From: Collimonas sp. OK607
GTDB taxonomy: Bacteria; Pseudomonadota; Gammaproteobacteria; Burkholderiales; Burkholderiaceae_D
DNA length: 64,000 nucleotides
Assembly: GCF_900111995.1 (NCBI RefSeq)
Contig: NZ_FOKF01000002.1
Location: 1-64,000, forward strand
Direction: 5' to 3'
The translations under genes and the position numbers were made by a program. Positions 27,607 through 35,573 of this stretch are shown in pieces. Positions within the stretch are counted from its first letter, which is position 1, and each line of letters starts with the position of its first letter. The notes below the pieces were generated by a model. That model saw only the letters and a list, made by a program, of their open reading frames with translations. It had not been told where the DNA came from and made no database searches.

Positions 27607-29001
27607 TTAGCTGACGGCCTCAGGAATTTCAATCACGATTTGCAAACCTGTGTCATTTGCGGCGGCGGTCGCGAAGATCCGACCACGATGCAGTTCCACG
27701 ATACTGCGGCAAATGGCGAGGCCCAGGCCATTGCCTTTATCCTCGCTGTTGGGAGGAGTGATGCGGACGAAGCGTTCGAAAATACGCTCATACTCTTCTG
27801 CGGGCAGGCCGGGGCCTTCGTCTTCGACGCTGAAGCGCCACAGGCCCTCGTCCAGCCGAGAGCGTAAAGTAACCTTGCCGCCCGGGGGAGATACATTCAA
27901 CGCGTTGGTGAGTAGATTCAGCAGCACCTGACGCATCCGGCTATCGTCAAAGCTGATGCAGCCTTCGCCGTCATGGGTGTGAAAGAAGGCGCGGCCGTGA
28001 TGCTCGGCAAGTGTGCATGCATCCAGTTCAAAATCCTGCAGGAAGCGCGCCGGATTGATCGGCTTGAGATTGAGTGTGATGGCGTTGGCCTCGGCCCGTG
28101 AAAGAAACAGCAGTTCTTCAATGATGCGATCCAGCCGTGCTACTTCTTCAAGCAGTTCCAGCAGCGTGTCCTGGTCGTGATTGCTGCGGTTAGCGTCTAA
28201 CAGCATTTTTTCTGCATACAGGCGCACCAGGGAAAGCGGTGTCTTGAGTTCGTGCGACGCTTCTGCGGAAAAACGACGAATTTGATTGAATGATAATTCC
28301 AGGCGGTCGAACATCTGGTTCAGCATGCGGCCCAGATCGGATATTTCGTCATTCACTTCGGAAACCGGAATCCGATGGCTCAGATTGTCCGAATGTATGT
28401 GATTGGCAGTCTCGCTGATGAGGCGTACCGGCCGCAACGCCAGCCGGCTGAGATAGTAGCCGATGCTGGTGCTGACCAGCAGCATGCCTCCCAGCAGCGT
28501 CAGGCAGACGATCATGTAGCCATCCATCACACTGCGGACCTGGTGCAGCGGCGTGCCTATGCTGACTTCGAACGGCGGCAGGAAATATTCGCTCACACGC
28601 AATTCGCCGATGCCATCCATTGTGATGTTGAACGAATGCTCGCCCTTGATATCCGGCATGGAACGGCCATTCAGGTTGGTCGAGTGGAACAGCATCCCTT
28701 TCTGCGGATTGTCGACGTTGATATAGAACAGTACGGAGGCATAGTCGGTGGTTTCGCGTATGCGGGCGTTGATGACTTCGCCGGTAAGTGTCTTGTAGTC
28801 TGAACCAAGATGCGATTTCAATTGTTTGAATTCGGCCGCGTTCAACAGATCCAGTCCGTTGATCAGGTGATTTTGCAGCAATACGTAGCCGGCGAAAAAC
28901 AGGCAGGCAAGGGTGGTGGTCGCCGCAAGCGCGTACCAGGCTGCAAGCCGCACACTGATGGGCTGTAGCAGTTGGTTGAGACGGTGCGGGAAAAAGTTCA
29001 T
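27607..29001 (-). CDS. Orphan sensor histidine kinase, paralogue of the kinase at 15205
   Basis: The start M-N-F-F-P-H-R (29001) gives 464 residues. Transmembrane segments flank a periplasmic domain, then come HAMP, the H-box S-A-E-A-S-H-E-L-K-T-P-L-S-L-V and the ATPase core N-L-L-T-N-A-L-N, V-E-D-E-G-P-G-L and G-N-G-L-G-L-A-I-C-R. Long stretches are identical to the kinase at 15205-16566, including the HAMP and H-box regions, while the periplasmic part is more divergent. No response regulator gene is adjacent. It probably phosphorylates the regulator at 16583, giving that regulator two inputs; this is inference. Confidence 0.9.
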   Translation of the reverse strand: MNFFPHRLNQLLQPISVRLAAWYALAATTTLACLFFAGYVLLQNHLINGLDLLNAAEFKQLKSHLGSDYKTLTGEVINARIRETTDYASVLFYINVDNPQKGMLFHSTNLNGRSMPDIKGEHSFNITMDGIGELRVSEYFLPPFEVSIGTPLHQVRSVMDGYMIVCLTLLGGMLLVSTSIGYYLSRLALRPVRLISETANHIHSDNLSHRIPVSEVNDEISDLGRMLNQMFDRLELSFNQIRRFSAEASHELKTPLSLVRLYAEKMLLDANRSNHDQDTLLELLEEVARLDRIIEELLFLSRAEANAITLNLKPINPARFLQDFELDACTLAEHHGRAFFHTHDGEGCISFDDSRMRQVLLNLLTNALNVSPPGGKVTLRSRLDEGLWRFSVEDEGPGLPAEEYERIFERFVRITPPNSEDKGNGLGLAICRSIVELHRGRIFATAAANDTGLQIVIEIPEAVS

Positions 29002-29057
29002 CGATATTACTCGTTTGCTGAGGCCAGGCAATAACACTTATCGGCGCTCAAGCCGGG

Positions 29058-29086
29058 AAAAAAATCCCCGTCTTGTCAGGACGGGG
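29058..29086 (-). terminator. Rho-independent terminator
   Basis: On the minus strand CCCCGTC/GACGGGG pairs across a 7-base loop and is followed by ATTTTTTT. It ends transcripts coming from the outer-membrane protein gene at 29146-29895, upstream of the orphan kinase. Confidence 0.85.
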
Positions 29087-29145
29087 GAATGCAGACCTCA
29101 GGAAAACTGTTGTTGCCAAACATTCGGGCTGGCGAGTGCCGGCCA

Positions 29146-29895
29146 TTATTTCCCGGCTAGATGGAAACTCCAATCCAGGCCAACCCGTAACTCGGTGATG
29201 TTTTCGCCATCCGCGCGTCCTCCGGAGTGTCCTCTGCGCACGCCGAAATCGAAAGACAGATCTTCGCTATGCTTCCAGATCGCCCCTAGCAATATCGAGT
29301 TTGTGCGTGGCTCAGTGGCATCCCTTTCGGTAAAAATTTCCATCACCGGCCTCACCAGCCACGCTTCGGGACCTTCCAGAATCACGCCCAGGAAGCGGCT
29401 GGTCGTGTGCTCACGTGTACGCGTTAGCGCTGCGTTCAGGTGCACCGCACCCGCGTCCCCGCGCCCGGATACGATACCGTTACAGGTCGCGCCGGTGCCG
29501 GACTGGCCATATATGGTCGGCAGCAGAACACCGCATTCTGCGGCGATGCTCGGCCCGCTCCCATCTTGCAGGCTGCCGCGCCGAAAGACGTGCTTGACTG
29601 AAAATGCGGTATCTGAAAAACTTGTCCGCCGGGTGTCGCTGAAATCACCGAACTGTCGCTCCAGCCGTCCTTCCAGCACCAGTTCCGTGTCGCCGGCGAA
29701 ACCGAAATTACCGGTCACGGCAGGGGCAGACAGCGATTTTTCTTTATCCCGGTGCAGATAACTGCTGCCGAATTCCAGTTCAAATACGCCAGGCTCCGCC
29801 GTTCCCGCATCCGAGCCGTCGAATGGCCGATAAGCATACGCAGGAGCCCAGATTGCGCTCAGTAAAGCGACGCACATAATTGGTTTAAGCGACAT
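29146..29895 (-). CDS. Probable outer-membrane beta-barrel protein (MetA-pathway-of-phenol-degradation-like)
   Basis: The start M-S-L-K-P-I-M-C-V-A-L-L (29895) gives a clean signal peptide ending A-P-A-Y-A and 249 residues; an earlier start at 29982 would bury the signal. The mature protein starts Y-R-P-F-D-G-S-D-A-G and shows alternating hydrophobic/polar strands (F-E-L-E-F-G-S-S-Y, L-R-V-G-L-D-W-S-F-H-L-A-G-K). This is typical of small barrel proteins grouped with phenol-degradation MetA-like transporters. Substrate unknown. It lies in the minus-strand island operon between the two small secreted proteins. Confidence 0.65.
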   Translation of the reverse strand: MSLKPIMCVALLSAIWAPAYAYRPFDGSDAGTAEPGVFELEFGSSYLHRDKEKSLSAPAVTGNFGFAGDTELVLEGRLERQFGDFSDTRRTSFSDTAFSVKHVFRRGSLQDGSGPSIAAECGVLLPTIYGQSGTGATCNGIVSGRGDAGAVHLNAALTRTREHTTSRFLGVILEGPEAWLVRPVMEIFTERDATEPRTNSILLGAIWKHSEDLSFDFGVRRGHSGGRADGENITELRVGLDWSFHLAGK

Positions 29896-30005
29896 TTTTC
29901 CAAGTCGTTCCGCTGCGGGATGGCTGCATCTGGCGGACTGCAGCAATGAGGCTGCCAGCGCATAAAATCTGCCATGAATCATGGTGTTCTTTCACGATGA
30001 ATGTG

Positions 30006-30035
30006 CAGGATTCAGGCTATGCAGCCCGAATCCTG
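30006..30035 (-). other. Hairpin between small secreted protein and barrel protein genes
   Basis: CAGGATTC and GAATCCTG pair, continued after one mismatch by four more pairs and a 4-base loop. No T-run follows on the minus strand, so it is more likely an mRNA-stabilising or processing element than a terminator. Confidence 0.5.
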
Positions 30036-30061
30036 GCAAGTTTTGCCGAAGCGATTAGTGT

Positions 30062-30589
30062 TTATTTGGCTTGTTTGTATAAAGCCTCGTAGCTAGGGAT
30101 CTGCTTTTGCAGGTTGTCCCGCAAGGCGGTTGAGGCCTTGAAGAAATCTATGTCTTTCTTACCGCTGTTCGCCGGATTTTTATAGGCCAGGACGAGCATT
30201 CCGCAGTTTTCACCCTGGGCATCGCGCAGCGGCACCATCATGACGTATTTCGGTTTTACGTCTTTCGTCCGGTGCCAGCGCGGATCCAGGATGGTAATGC
30301 CGGTTTCGACAACCATGACATCGTCCGGATCATCCGGATTGCCGATTCGTTCAGGATAGGAACCGGCGAACATCGTGTATACCTTGGACATGCCGGGTGG
30401 TACGCCATGGAAGGTAACGCTCAACAGTTCTGGATGCTTCGCCATGATCTGGTCGGACAAGGTTTGTGCATATATCTTGTATTCCGGAGGAGTCCAGTTC
30501 TTTGCTTCCGCCGCGAAAGCGCTGGAGGCGCTGAAGATGGCTGACGTGGCGAAGATAGCTGCGACTGCGATTTTTGCTAGTGTTTTCAT
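30062..30589 (-). CDS. Small secreted protein, family shared with the gene at 27056
   Basis: The start M-K-T-L-A-K-I-A (30589) has AAGGAAATC upstream and gives a 175-residue precursor with a signal peptide ending S-A-F-A. The mature domain starts at about 35 with P-E-Y-K-I-Y-A-Q-T-L-S-D-Q and contains V-V-E-T-G, V-M-M-V-P-L-R-D-A-Q-G and G-M-L-V-L-A-Y-K-N. This looks like a small periplasmic PAS/cache-like sensor domain. It follows PstS-like protein 4 by 75 bp and belongs to the same minus-strand run. Function not known. Confidence 0.75.
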   Translation of the reverse strand: MKTLAKIAVAAIFATSAIFSASSAFAAEAKNWTPPEYKIYAQTLSDQIMAKHPELLSVTFHGVPPGMSKVYTMFAGSYPERIGNPDDPDDVMVVETGITILDPRWHRTKDVKPKYVMMVPLRDAQGENCGMLVLAYKNPANSGKKDIDFFKASTALRDNLQKQIPSYEALYKQAK

Positions 30590-30629
30590 GATTTCCTTGG
30601 GGAGATAGTCAAAAAATGTTTTTACCTTT

Positions 30630-30650
30630 TGCACCGACTGAGCCGGTGCA
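30630..30650 (-). other. Intercistronic hairpin after PstS-like protein 4 gene
   Basis: TGCACCG/CGGTGCA pairs across a 7-base loop, 15 bp after the PstS-like stop. Without a T-run it resembles the stabilising stems that follow abundant binding-protein genes. Confidence 0.5.
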
Positions 30651-30664
30651 TCGGTCAATCTTTA

Positions 30665-31765
30665 TCAGTCGACCTGGTCCAGCTTGGCCAGTTCTTCCTT
30701 GACGATTCCTGGCGTCAGCGGAATATAGACACCTTCATTGGCGACGACTTCCTGGCCTTGACGGCTCAACACCATCTTCAGGAATTCCTTGACCTTAGGT
30801 TCGATTGGCTGGCCTGGTTTTTTGTTGATATAGATGTACACGTAGCGGCTCAGCGGATACTTATGGCTATACACGTTCTCCAGGTTCGGCGCGTAGTAAG
30901 GTTGTCCCGCCTTCTCAGCGAGTGGCACTGCGCGGACATCAGGCGTGAGATTGGCCAGTAGCGCATAAGTCAGGCCGCCGGGATTTTTTGCCATGTCTTC
31001 GGCTGCAACGTTGAAGGCATGGACAAAGCCCTTGCCCTTCATCATCTGGATATTGTCTTTGTACTCGCCGCCCATCATCGCTTGCGCCTTGATGAACTGT
31101 TCGATGCCGTTGACCGCCTTCAGGCCGTACAGATGGATAGGGCGGTTCGCCCATTCACCGGTCAGCCCCAGGTCGCCCCAGGTGTTGACTTCCTTGTAGC
31201 CGCGCATGCGTGTCTTGGAATAGATCGCGTCGACCTGTTCCATGGTCAGGCCTTTGATCGGATTATTCTTGTCGACGAAGATAACGCTGGTGGCGGTCTT
31301 GCCGAGCGAACCGACGCTGCCTGTGGCGACGCGGATCGCAGTCGGCTTGTAGCCGAATTTTTCGATGAACATTTTTTCTTCGGCAGGCAGCAACTCCCGA
31401 CCCACCGGCGCCGCTTGTGCGCCGCCAATCAGCCCCGGCGCACCTGCGCCGGAAGCGCGGGCTTCAACGGTCACGCTCATCTTCGGTGCATAGGCTTTGC
31501 GGAAAATCTTGGCCCAGCCAAACGTGATTTCATCCATCACGTCGGCGCCGACCAGGCTGAACTCCTCTTCTGGAGGATTGATCTTGATAGGACCAGGTGT
31601 CCAGACCGGTATGGCCGGATCGACTTTCAGGTGATGCTCGACTTCGGCGTATTTCAAGGCGAATGCGGGTGCTGCCATTGCAGCCAGGGCTGCCAGGCAA
31701 ACGGCTTGCGTGACGGAGCTGGCGGCTATCTTACGTAGCGCTTTGAGGGAATGTGTGGTTTTCAT
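30665..31765 (-). CDS. PstS-like periplasmic binding protein 4
   Basis: The 366-residue precursor has a long signal peptide (hydrophobic about 16-36, ending P-A-F-A). The fold is the PstS-like one, with W-G-D-L-G-L-T-G-E-W-A-N-R-P-I-H-L-Y-G and the C-terminal L-S-R-Q-G-Q-E-V-V. It heads the minus-strand unit of PstS-like, secreted protein, barrel, kinase, secreted protein and PstS-like genes. Operator site C and a 12-bp hairpin lie directly upstream. Ligand unknown; a phosphate-like oxyanion is only what the family suggests. Confidence 0.84.
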   Translation of the reverse strand: MKTTHSLKALRKIAASSVTQAVCLAALAAMAAPAFALKYAEVEHHLKVDPAIPVWTPGPIKINPPEEEFSLVGADVMDEITFGWAKIFRKAYAPKMSVTVEARASGAGAPGLIGGAQAAPVGRELLPAEEKMFIEKFGYKPTAIRVATGSVGSLGKTATSVIFVDKNNPIKGLTMEQVDAIYSKTRMRGYKEVNTWGDLGLTGEWANRPIHLYGLKAVNGIEQFIKAQAMMGGEYKDNIQMMKGKGFVHAFNVAAEDMAKNPGGLTYALLANLTPDVRAVPLAEKAGQPYYAPNLENVYSHKYPLSRYVYIYINKKPGQPIEPKVKEFLKMVLSRQGQEVVANEGVYIPLTPGIVKEELAKLDQVD

Positions 31766-31800
31766 ATGTCTCCTACAATATTTGGTTTAATTGTCTTCAA

Positions 31801-31829
31801 AGTCTGTTGCGATAATTTCGCAACAGACT
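31801..31829 (-). promoter_or_regulatory. 12-bp perfect hairpin in the leader of PstS-like protein 4
   Basis: AGTCTGTTGCGA and TCGCAACAGACT are perfectly complementary across a 5-base loop. The element is 36 bp upstream of the ATG and downstream of operator site C, so it probably forms in the 5' leader RNA. No T-run follows on the minus strand. Confidence 0.6.
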
Positions 31830-31835
31830 CTGGCA

Positions 31836-31893
31836 TCCAATTTAAGCCTCGACCTTAAATTGGACATGAACATTTTCTGAAATATTATTTAGG
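31836..31893 (-). promoter_or_regulatory. Phased 11-bp operator, site C, with adjoining 11-bp dyad
   Basis: In gene sense (minus strand) the units are CTAAATAATAT, TTCAGAAAATG, TTCATGTCCAA and TTTAA at 11-bp spacing. Next to it TCCAATTTAAG (31836-31846) and CTTAAATTGGA (31854-31864) form a perfect inverted repeat around 7 bases, so the last unit is mirrored. The site lies about 70-130 bp before PstS-like protein 4. Confidence 0.75.
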
Positions 31894-32020
31894 ATCCCGC
31901 TTGAGGCTTTGCAGCGAAAAGGTAAACCGACGCTTGCTTGTCGACCAGGGAGGCATGGCGCCGGTCAGTCGGATGCTTCTCGTTGAACGACGAGCGTTTT
32001 CTGCGCAGTAAATTGATTCC

Positions 32021-33085
32021 TTACCTGGCCGGTGCAACGTCAAACCGAAGCACGGCTGCTCCCGTATTTCCTTCTCCTGGCGACACAGCTGCGTACAGGC
32101 GATTCAACTCCGGTACCAGGATTGCCGTCTTGGCACCCTTCGCTGTGGAGATGTGAGGGAGTTCCTGATAATGATCGGCGTCCTTTTGCTGGAAAACGCT
32201 GATGAAATCATCGCCGGCGAGATAGACGCGGCGATTGGCCTTGTCGAACATTGCCTCATTCGTACGTTCCGGTGCATTGAAACTGGCGACCTGGGCGCCG
32301 GTTTTGGTATCAAGAACGACCAGCTTGTAAGGTTTGCGCGTTACAACAAAGAGACGGTTGCTGGCTTCGTCAAATGCCATCGCTGCGTTCATCTTTCCCT
32401 CGTTGACCGGCCAGGTGTCGACAACGCTGAAGGTCTTCTTGTCGACCACGGCTACGGAGTTCTTGCCAGTCACATTGATGTACAGGTTTTTACCTTTCTG
32501 TTCAATCGCCATGGCCTCCACCTTGTCGGTGTCGAATTTGATGTCGCCGAGATGCTTTCCGGTCCGCGGATCGATCTTGGACAGGAGCGAATCGGGCAGA
32601 TTGCCGTTCTTGCCGCCCGCCACGATATACATGCTTTTCTCACTTGCGTCATAGCCCATCGAATCGGCGCCAGGAATGAGCTTGATCGTATCGATCACCT
32701 TGTAGGTGCTTGCATCAAACACCTTGCTCAGGCCAGCACCGCTGTCGGTTACAACCAGACGGTTTTTATCGGCCAGATACAGGATGCCGTGCGGGGTTTC
32801 AACCCCTTTGATGGTCTTCAGATGCTTGCCGGACGCCAGGTTGAACACTTCCAGGGTGCCGTGGTCTTCGGCTGCCAGAAAAAGACGGTTGCCTTTCACG
32901 TCAACAGCGAAATGGTCGAAGTCGCCGGTGTAACCTGGCATTTCGGTGCGGCTATGGAGATGCATCGATTCAGGGACATTCTTGTTCACGTTGGCAGAGG
33001 CTGCAGCGGAATATGCCGGTTGCCCCGCGAGGCCAAGAGTGAACAGGATGGCGCAGGACACGATGGCGGTATTTTGTTTGTTCAT
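32021..33085 (-). CDS. Secreted YVTN/YncE-type beta-propeller protein
   Basis: The 354-residue precursor has a signal peptide (cleavage near A-Y-S-A-A) and repeated propeller blades. Examples are D-V-K-G-N-R-L-F-L-A-A-E-D-H-G-T-L-E-V-F-N, N-R-L-V-V-T-D-S-G-A-G and K-G-K-N-L-Y-I-N-V-T-G. Such proteins are periplasmic seven-bladed propellers of mostly unknown function, some linked to metal or PQQ metabolism. It is divergent from the PepSY-reductase operon, and each side has its own phased operator (sites D and E). Confidence 0.8.
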   Translation of the reverse strand: MNKQNTAIVSCAILFTLGLAGQPAYSAAASANVNKNVPESMHLHSRTEMPGYTGDFDHFAVDVKGNRLFLAAEDHGTLEVFNLASGKHLKTIKGVETPHGILYLADKNRLVVTDSGAGLSKVFDASTYKVIDTIKLIPGADSMGYDASEKSMYIVAGGKNGNLPDSLLSKIDPRTGKHLGDIKFDTDKVEAMAIEQKGKNLYINVTGKNSVAVVDKKTFSVVDTWPVNEGKMNAAMAFDEASNRLFVVTRKPYKLVVLDTKTGAQVASFNAPERTNEAMFDKANRRVYLAGDDFISVFQQKDADHYQELPHISTAKGAKTAILVPELNRLYAAVSPGEGNTGAAVLRFDVAPAR

Positions 33086-33163
33086 GAAATTCTTTCAAAT
33101 AAAGTTGGCTTGGCGCGGAATGAGGCACGGATGTCTCCCACTCACCTCAATAATGCGATGGGA

Positions 33164-33204
33164 CTTTAAATCGGACCTGAACCGTTTCTGAAAAAGTATT
33201 CAGA
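33164..33204 (-). promoter_or_regulatory. Phased 11-bp operator, site D (upstream of YVTN propeller)
   Basis: In gene sense the units are CTGAATACTTT, TTCAGAAACGG, TTCAGGTCCGA and TTTAAAG, 11 bp apart, 80-120 bp before the ATG at 33085. It is the closest match to sites B and C. Confidence 0.78.
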
Positions 33205-33274
33205 ATATTTCGCCGGTAGCAGGCCGGGCCAAAAGAAAGCCGGGTTCCCTGATGTGGCAGCGTGTCAAATTTTT

Positions 33275-33318
33275 TTCAGCTTATTTTCGGTTTGATTTCA
33301 GGTCCAATTCAGGTTGAA
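33275..33318 (+). promoter_or_regulatory. Phased 11-bp operator, site E (upstream of PepSY-reductase operon)
   Basis: Four units in perfect 11-bp phase start at 33275 (TTCAGCTTATT), 33286 (TTCGGTTTGAT), 33297 (TTCAGGTCCAA) and 33308 (TTCAGGTTGAA). It lies about 125 bp before the ATG at 33444. The 358-bp gap 33086-33443 contains sites D and E back to back and no gene. Confidence 0.78.
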
Positions 33319-33443
33319 GGCATAGTCTTCTGTCTCACCGAGGGTGGGCAAATCCAACAATTAAGTACATGGCAAATTTTGCCAGTCCCACCTTGGACCC
33401 GCGATAGAGCGGGTGATTTTTCAAGGCGAGGAATATTGCTTTC

Positions 33444-35510
33444 ATGAACACAAGAATTCGAAGTTCTCTGCTTTCATTGCATCGCTGGACAGGTTTTACC
33501 GTTGGCCTGGTGATCGTGCTGATGGCGCTGACCGGCGCCGCCATCATGTATCGCCCGCAGCTTGAACCACTGCTGAGTCCCGACCTGCTTACCGTGCCGG
33601 GCTGCACAGGACTAGTTCCGCTTGACACGCTGACCGTCGCTGCAGCTGCTGTGCGGCCTGCCGCCAAACTTGACTACATCAGGTTGATCGCCGGGGATGC
33701 GGCGGATGCAGGGACGGATGCACGCATGCCGGCTGCAATGGTGCGCTTTACCGACCAGACCTTTGTCTATTTGAATCCTTGTAATGGCGAGGTACTGGGG
33801 CAGCGTCATCGTTACGGCGGACTGCTTGGCACTATCGAACAAATACATCGCTTTCGGTTCATGAAAAACGGCAACCTCATTACCGGCACCAGCGCCATCG
33901 TATTCGGCCTTGTCCTGATTCTTGGCGGCCTGTACATCTGGCTCCCGGCGACGCTGCGCGGCGTCAAGAGCGCCCTGAAATTTAATGGGCGCCTCAAGGG
34001 ACCGGCACGTACGATCAACCTGCACAAGACCGTCGGTTTCTATGCAAGCCTGATCTTGCTGACCAGCGTGCTGACCGGCTTGCCGCAGGCATTCGACTGG
34101 TACAAGAATGGCATTTACACAATCGCCGGTTCGGCGCTGCCCGCCAAGGCGCCCAAATCGCAGCCTGCGGCCGGCGCACAGCGTTTGTCGATGGAGTCGA
34201 TGTGGCAACGAGCCCAGGAATACATGCCGCATCCACAGGAAGTACTGTTGCACTATCCAGACAAGCCGCGCGATGCCGTGGAGATGTATCTGATCGCCAA
34301 CGATGCCCCGCATCCGAACGCACGCACCATGCTTTATCTCGACGCTTATAGCGGAAAGACATTGAAATATATCCCCTATGCCGACAGCAGCCTCGGTAGC
34401 AAATTGTATTTCTGGACGCTTTCCCTGCATACCGGCCACATCGGGGGACCTGTTGTTCAGCTGTTGCTGATGGCGGCGGCGTTGTCAGTACCGTTCCTTG
34501 CCTACACGGGAATTGCGACCTGGCTGCGCAGGAGAAAGCGCGCAATTGCAAACCGGCGTCTTCGGGTCAGGGTAGCTAGAAAGACCAACGAAGCAGAGGG
34601 TATTTGCGCATTCGAACTGGTCGATTCTAAGGGAAGGGCGTTGCCACGGTTTAGTGCAGGTGCGCATATTGACGTCTATCTGCGCAACGGCTTGGTGCGC
34701 CAGTATTCCTTATGCAACGATCCCGGGGAAAGCCATCGCTACCTGATTTGCGTGCAGCTGGAACAGGCTTCCCGCGGCGGATCGCGTGCCATGCATGAAA
34801 ACATCAAAGAAGGTCACGTGATTGAAATCGGTATCCCGAAAAACCGCTTTGCCATGGATCCGGCGGCAAGACGCTCGGTGCTGATCGCCGGTGGCATAGG
34901 CGTGACGCCGATCTTGTGCATGGCGGAGCATCTCGCCGGCCTGAATGCGGACTTCGAAATGCATTACTGCACCCGCACGAGGCAACGAGCTGCTTTCCTT
35001 AATCGCATCAAGAAAGCCATTTATGCGAACCGCGTCACATTCCATTTCAGCGACAGGCTGGCCCAACCGCGGCGCGATTTCATGGGCCTGATCGGCAATT
35101 TCGAAAGCGGCGTTCATCTGTACGTGTGTGGTCCGGCAGGATTCGTCAACATGGCACTCGATGCGGCCCGGCAACGTGGCTGGCCGGACAGAAACGTACA
35201 TAAGGAATATTTTTCTGCCGAAATGGTCAAGGCGGAGAACGATACCGGTTTTGACATTAAACTTGCCAGCACAGGGAAAGTCTTGCATGTCGCAAAGGGT
35301 AAGTCGGTGCTTGAAGTGTTGTCCGACTGCGGTGTCGATATTCCGCGCTCGTGTGAACAAGGCGTTTGCGGCACTTGCATGACGCGGGTGCTGGCTGGTG
35401 TGCCGGACCATCGCGACGTGTATCTGAGTGATGAGGAACGCATCAGGAACGACCAGTTCATACCCTGTTGCTCACGTGCGCGGAGCGATATGCTGATACT
35501 AGATCTTTGA
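33444..35510 (+). CDS. PepSY membrane domain fused to ferredoxin reductase with 2Fe-2S domain
   Basis: The 688-residue protein begins with a PepSY-associated transmembrane module (about 1-375, helices near 15-40, 140-165, 190-210 and 340-365; S-L-H-R-W-T-G and N-L-H-K-T-V-G-F-Y carry haem-ligand-type histidines). It then has a flavin/NAD(P)H reductase (about 385-610, R-Q-Y-S-L-C-N-D-P and I-A-G-G-I-G-V-T-P-I). It ends in a plant-type ferredoxin domain with S-C-E-Q-G-V-C-G-T-C and a fourth Cys in P-C-C. It would carry electrons from cytoplasmic NAD(P)H through the inner membrane, as in ferric-siderophore or other metal reductases. It heads an operon under site E. Confidence 0.85.
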   Translation: MNTRIRSSLLSLHRWTGFTVGLVIVLMALTGAAIMYRPQLEPLLSPDLLTVPGCTGLVPLDTLTVAAAAVRPAAKLDYIRLIAGDAADAGTDARMPAAMVRFTDQTFVYLNPCNGEVLGQRHRYGGLLGTIEQIHRFRFMKNGNLITGTSAIVFGLVLILGGLYIWLPATLRGVKSALKFNGRLKGPARTINLHKTVGFYASLILLTSVLTGLPQAFDWYKNGIYTIAGSALPAKAPKSQPAAGAQRLSMESMWQRAQEYMPHPQEVLLHYPDKPRDAVEMYLIANDAPHPNARTMLYLDAYSGKTLKYIPYADSSLGSKLYFWTLSLHTGHIGGPVVQLLLMAAALSVPFLAYTGIATWLRRRKRAIANRRLRVRVARKTNEAEGICAFELVDSKGRALPRFSAGAHIDVYLRNGLVRQYSLCNDPGESHRYLICVQLEQASRGGSRAMHENIKEGHVIEIGIPKNRFAMDPAARRSVLIAGGIGVTPILCMAEHLAGLNADFEMHYCTRTRQRAAFLNRIKKAIYANRVTFHFSDRLAQPRRDFMGLIGNFESGVHLYVCGPAGFVNMALDAARQRGWPDRNVHKEYFSAEMVKAENDTGFDIKLASTGKVLHVAKGKSVLEVLSDCGVDIPRSCEQGVCGTCMTRVLAGVPDHRDVYLSDEERIRNDQFIPCCSRARSDMLILDL

Positions 35511-35573
35511 CCCGATCTTTGCCCCGGTCTTTGATTTTCCAAAATTTTAATCCATTTCATAGAATCGCAACCC

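Noticed and set aside
33126-33143. A TGGGAG-N5-CGTGC sequence resembling a sigma-54 promoter before the propeller at 32021
   Set aside because: The GG and GC spacing is right but both boxes deviate strongly, and this gene already has a phased operator of the other circuit.
32153-33169. 338-codon open frame antisense to the YVTN propeller
   Set aside because: The propeller has a signal peptide and blade repeats; the antisense frame shows no domain and covers operator site D.
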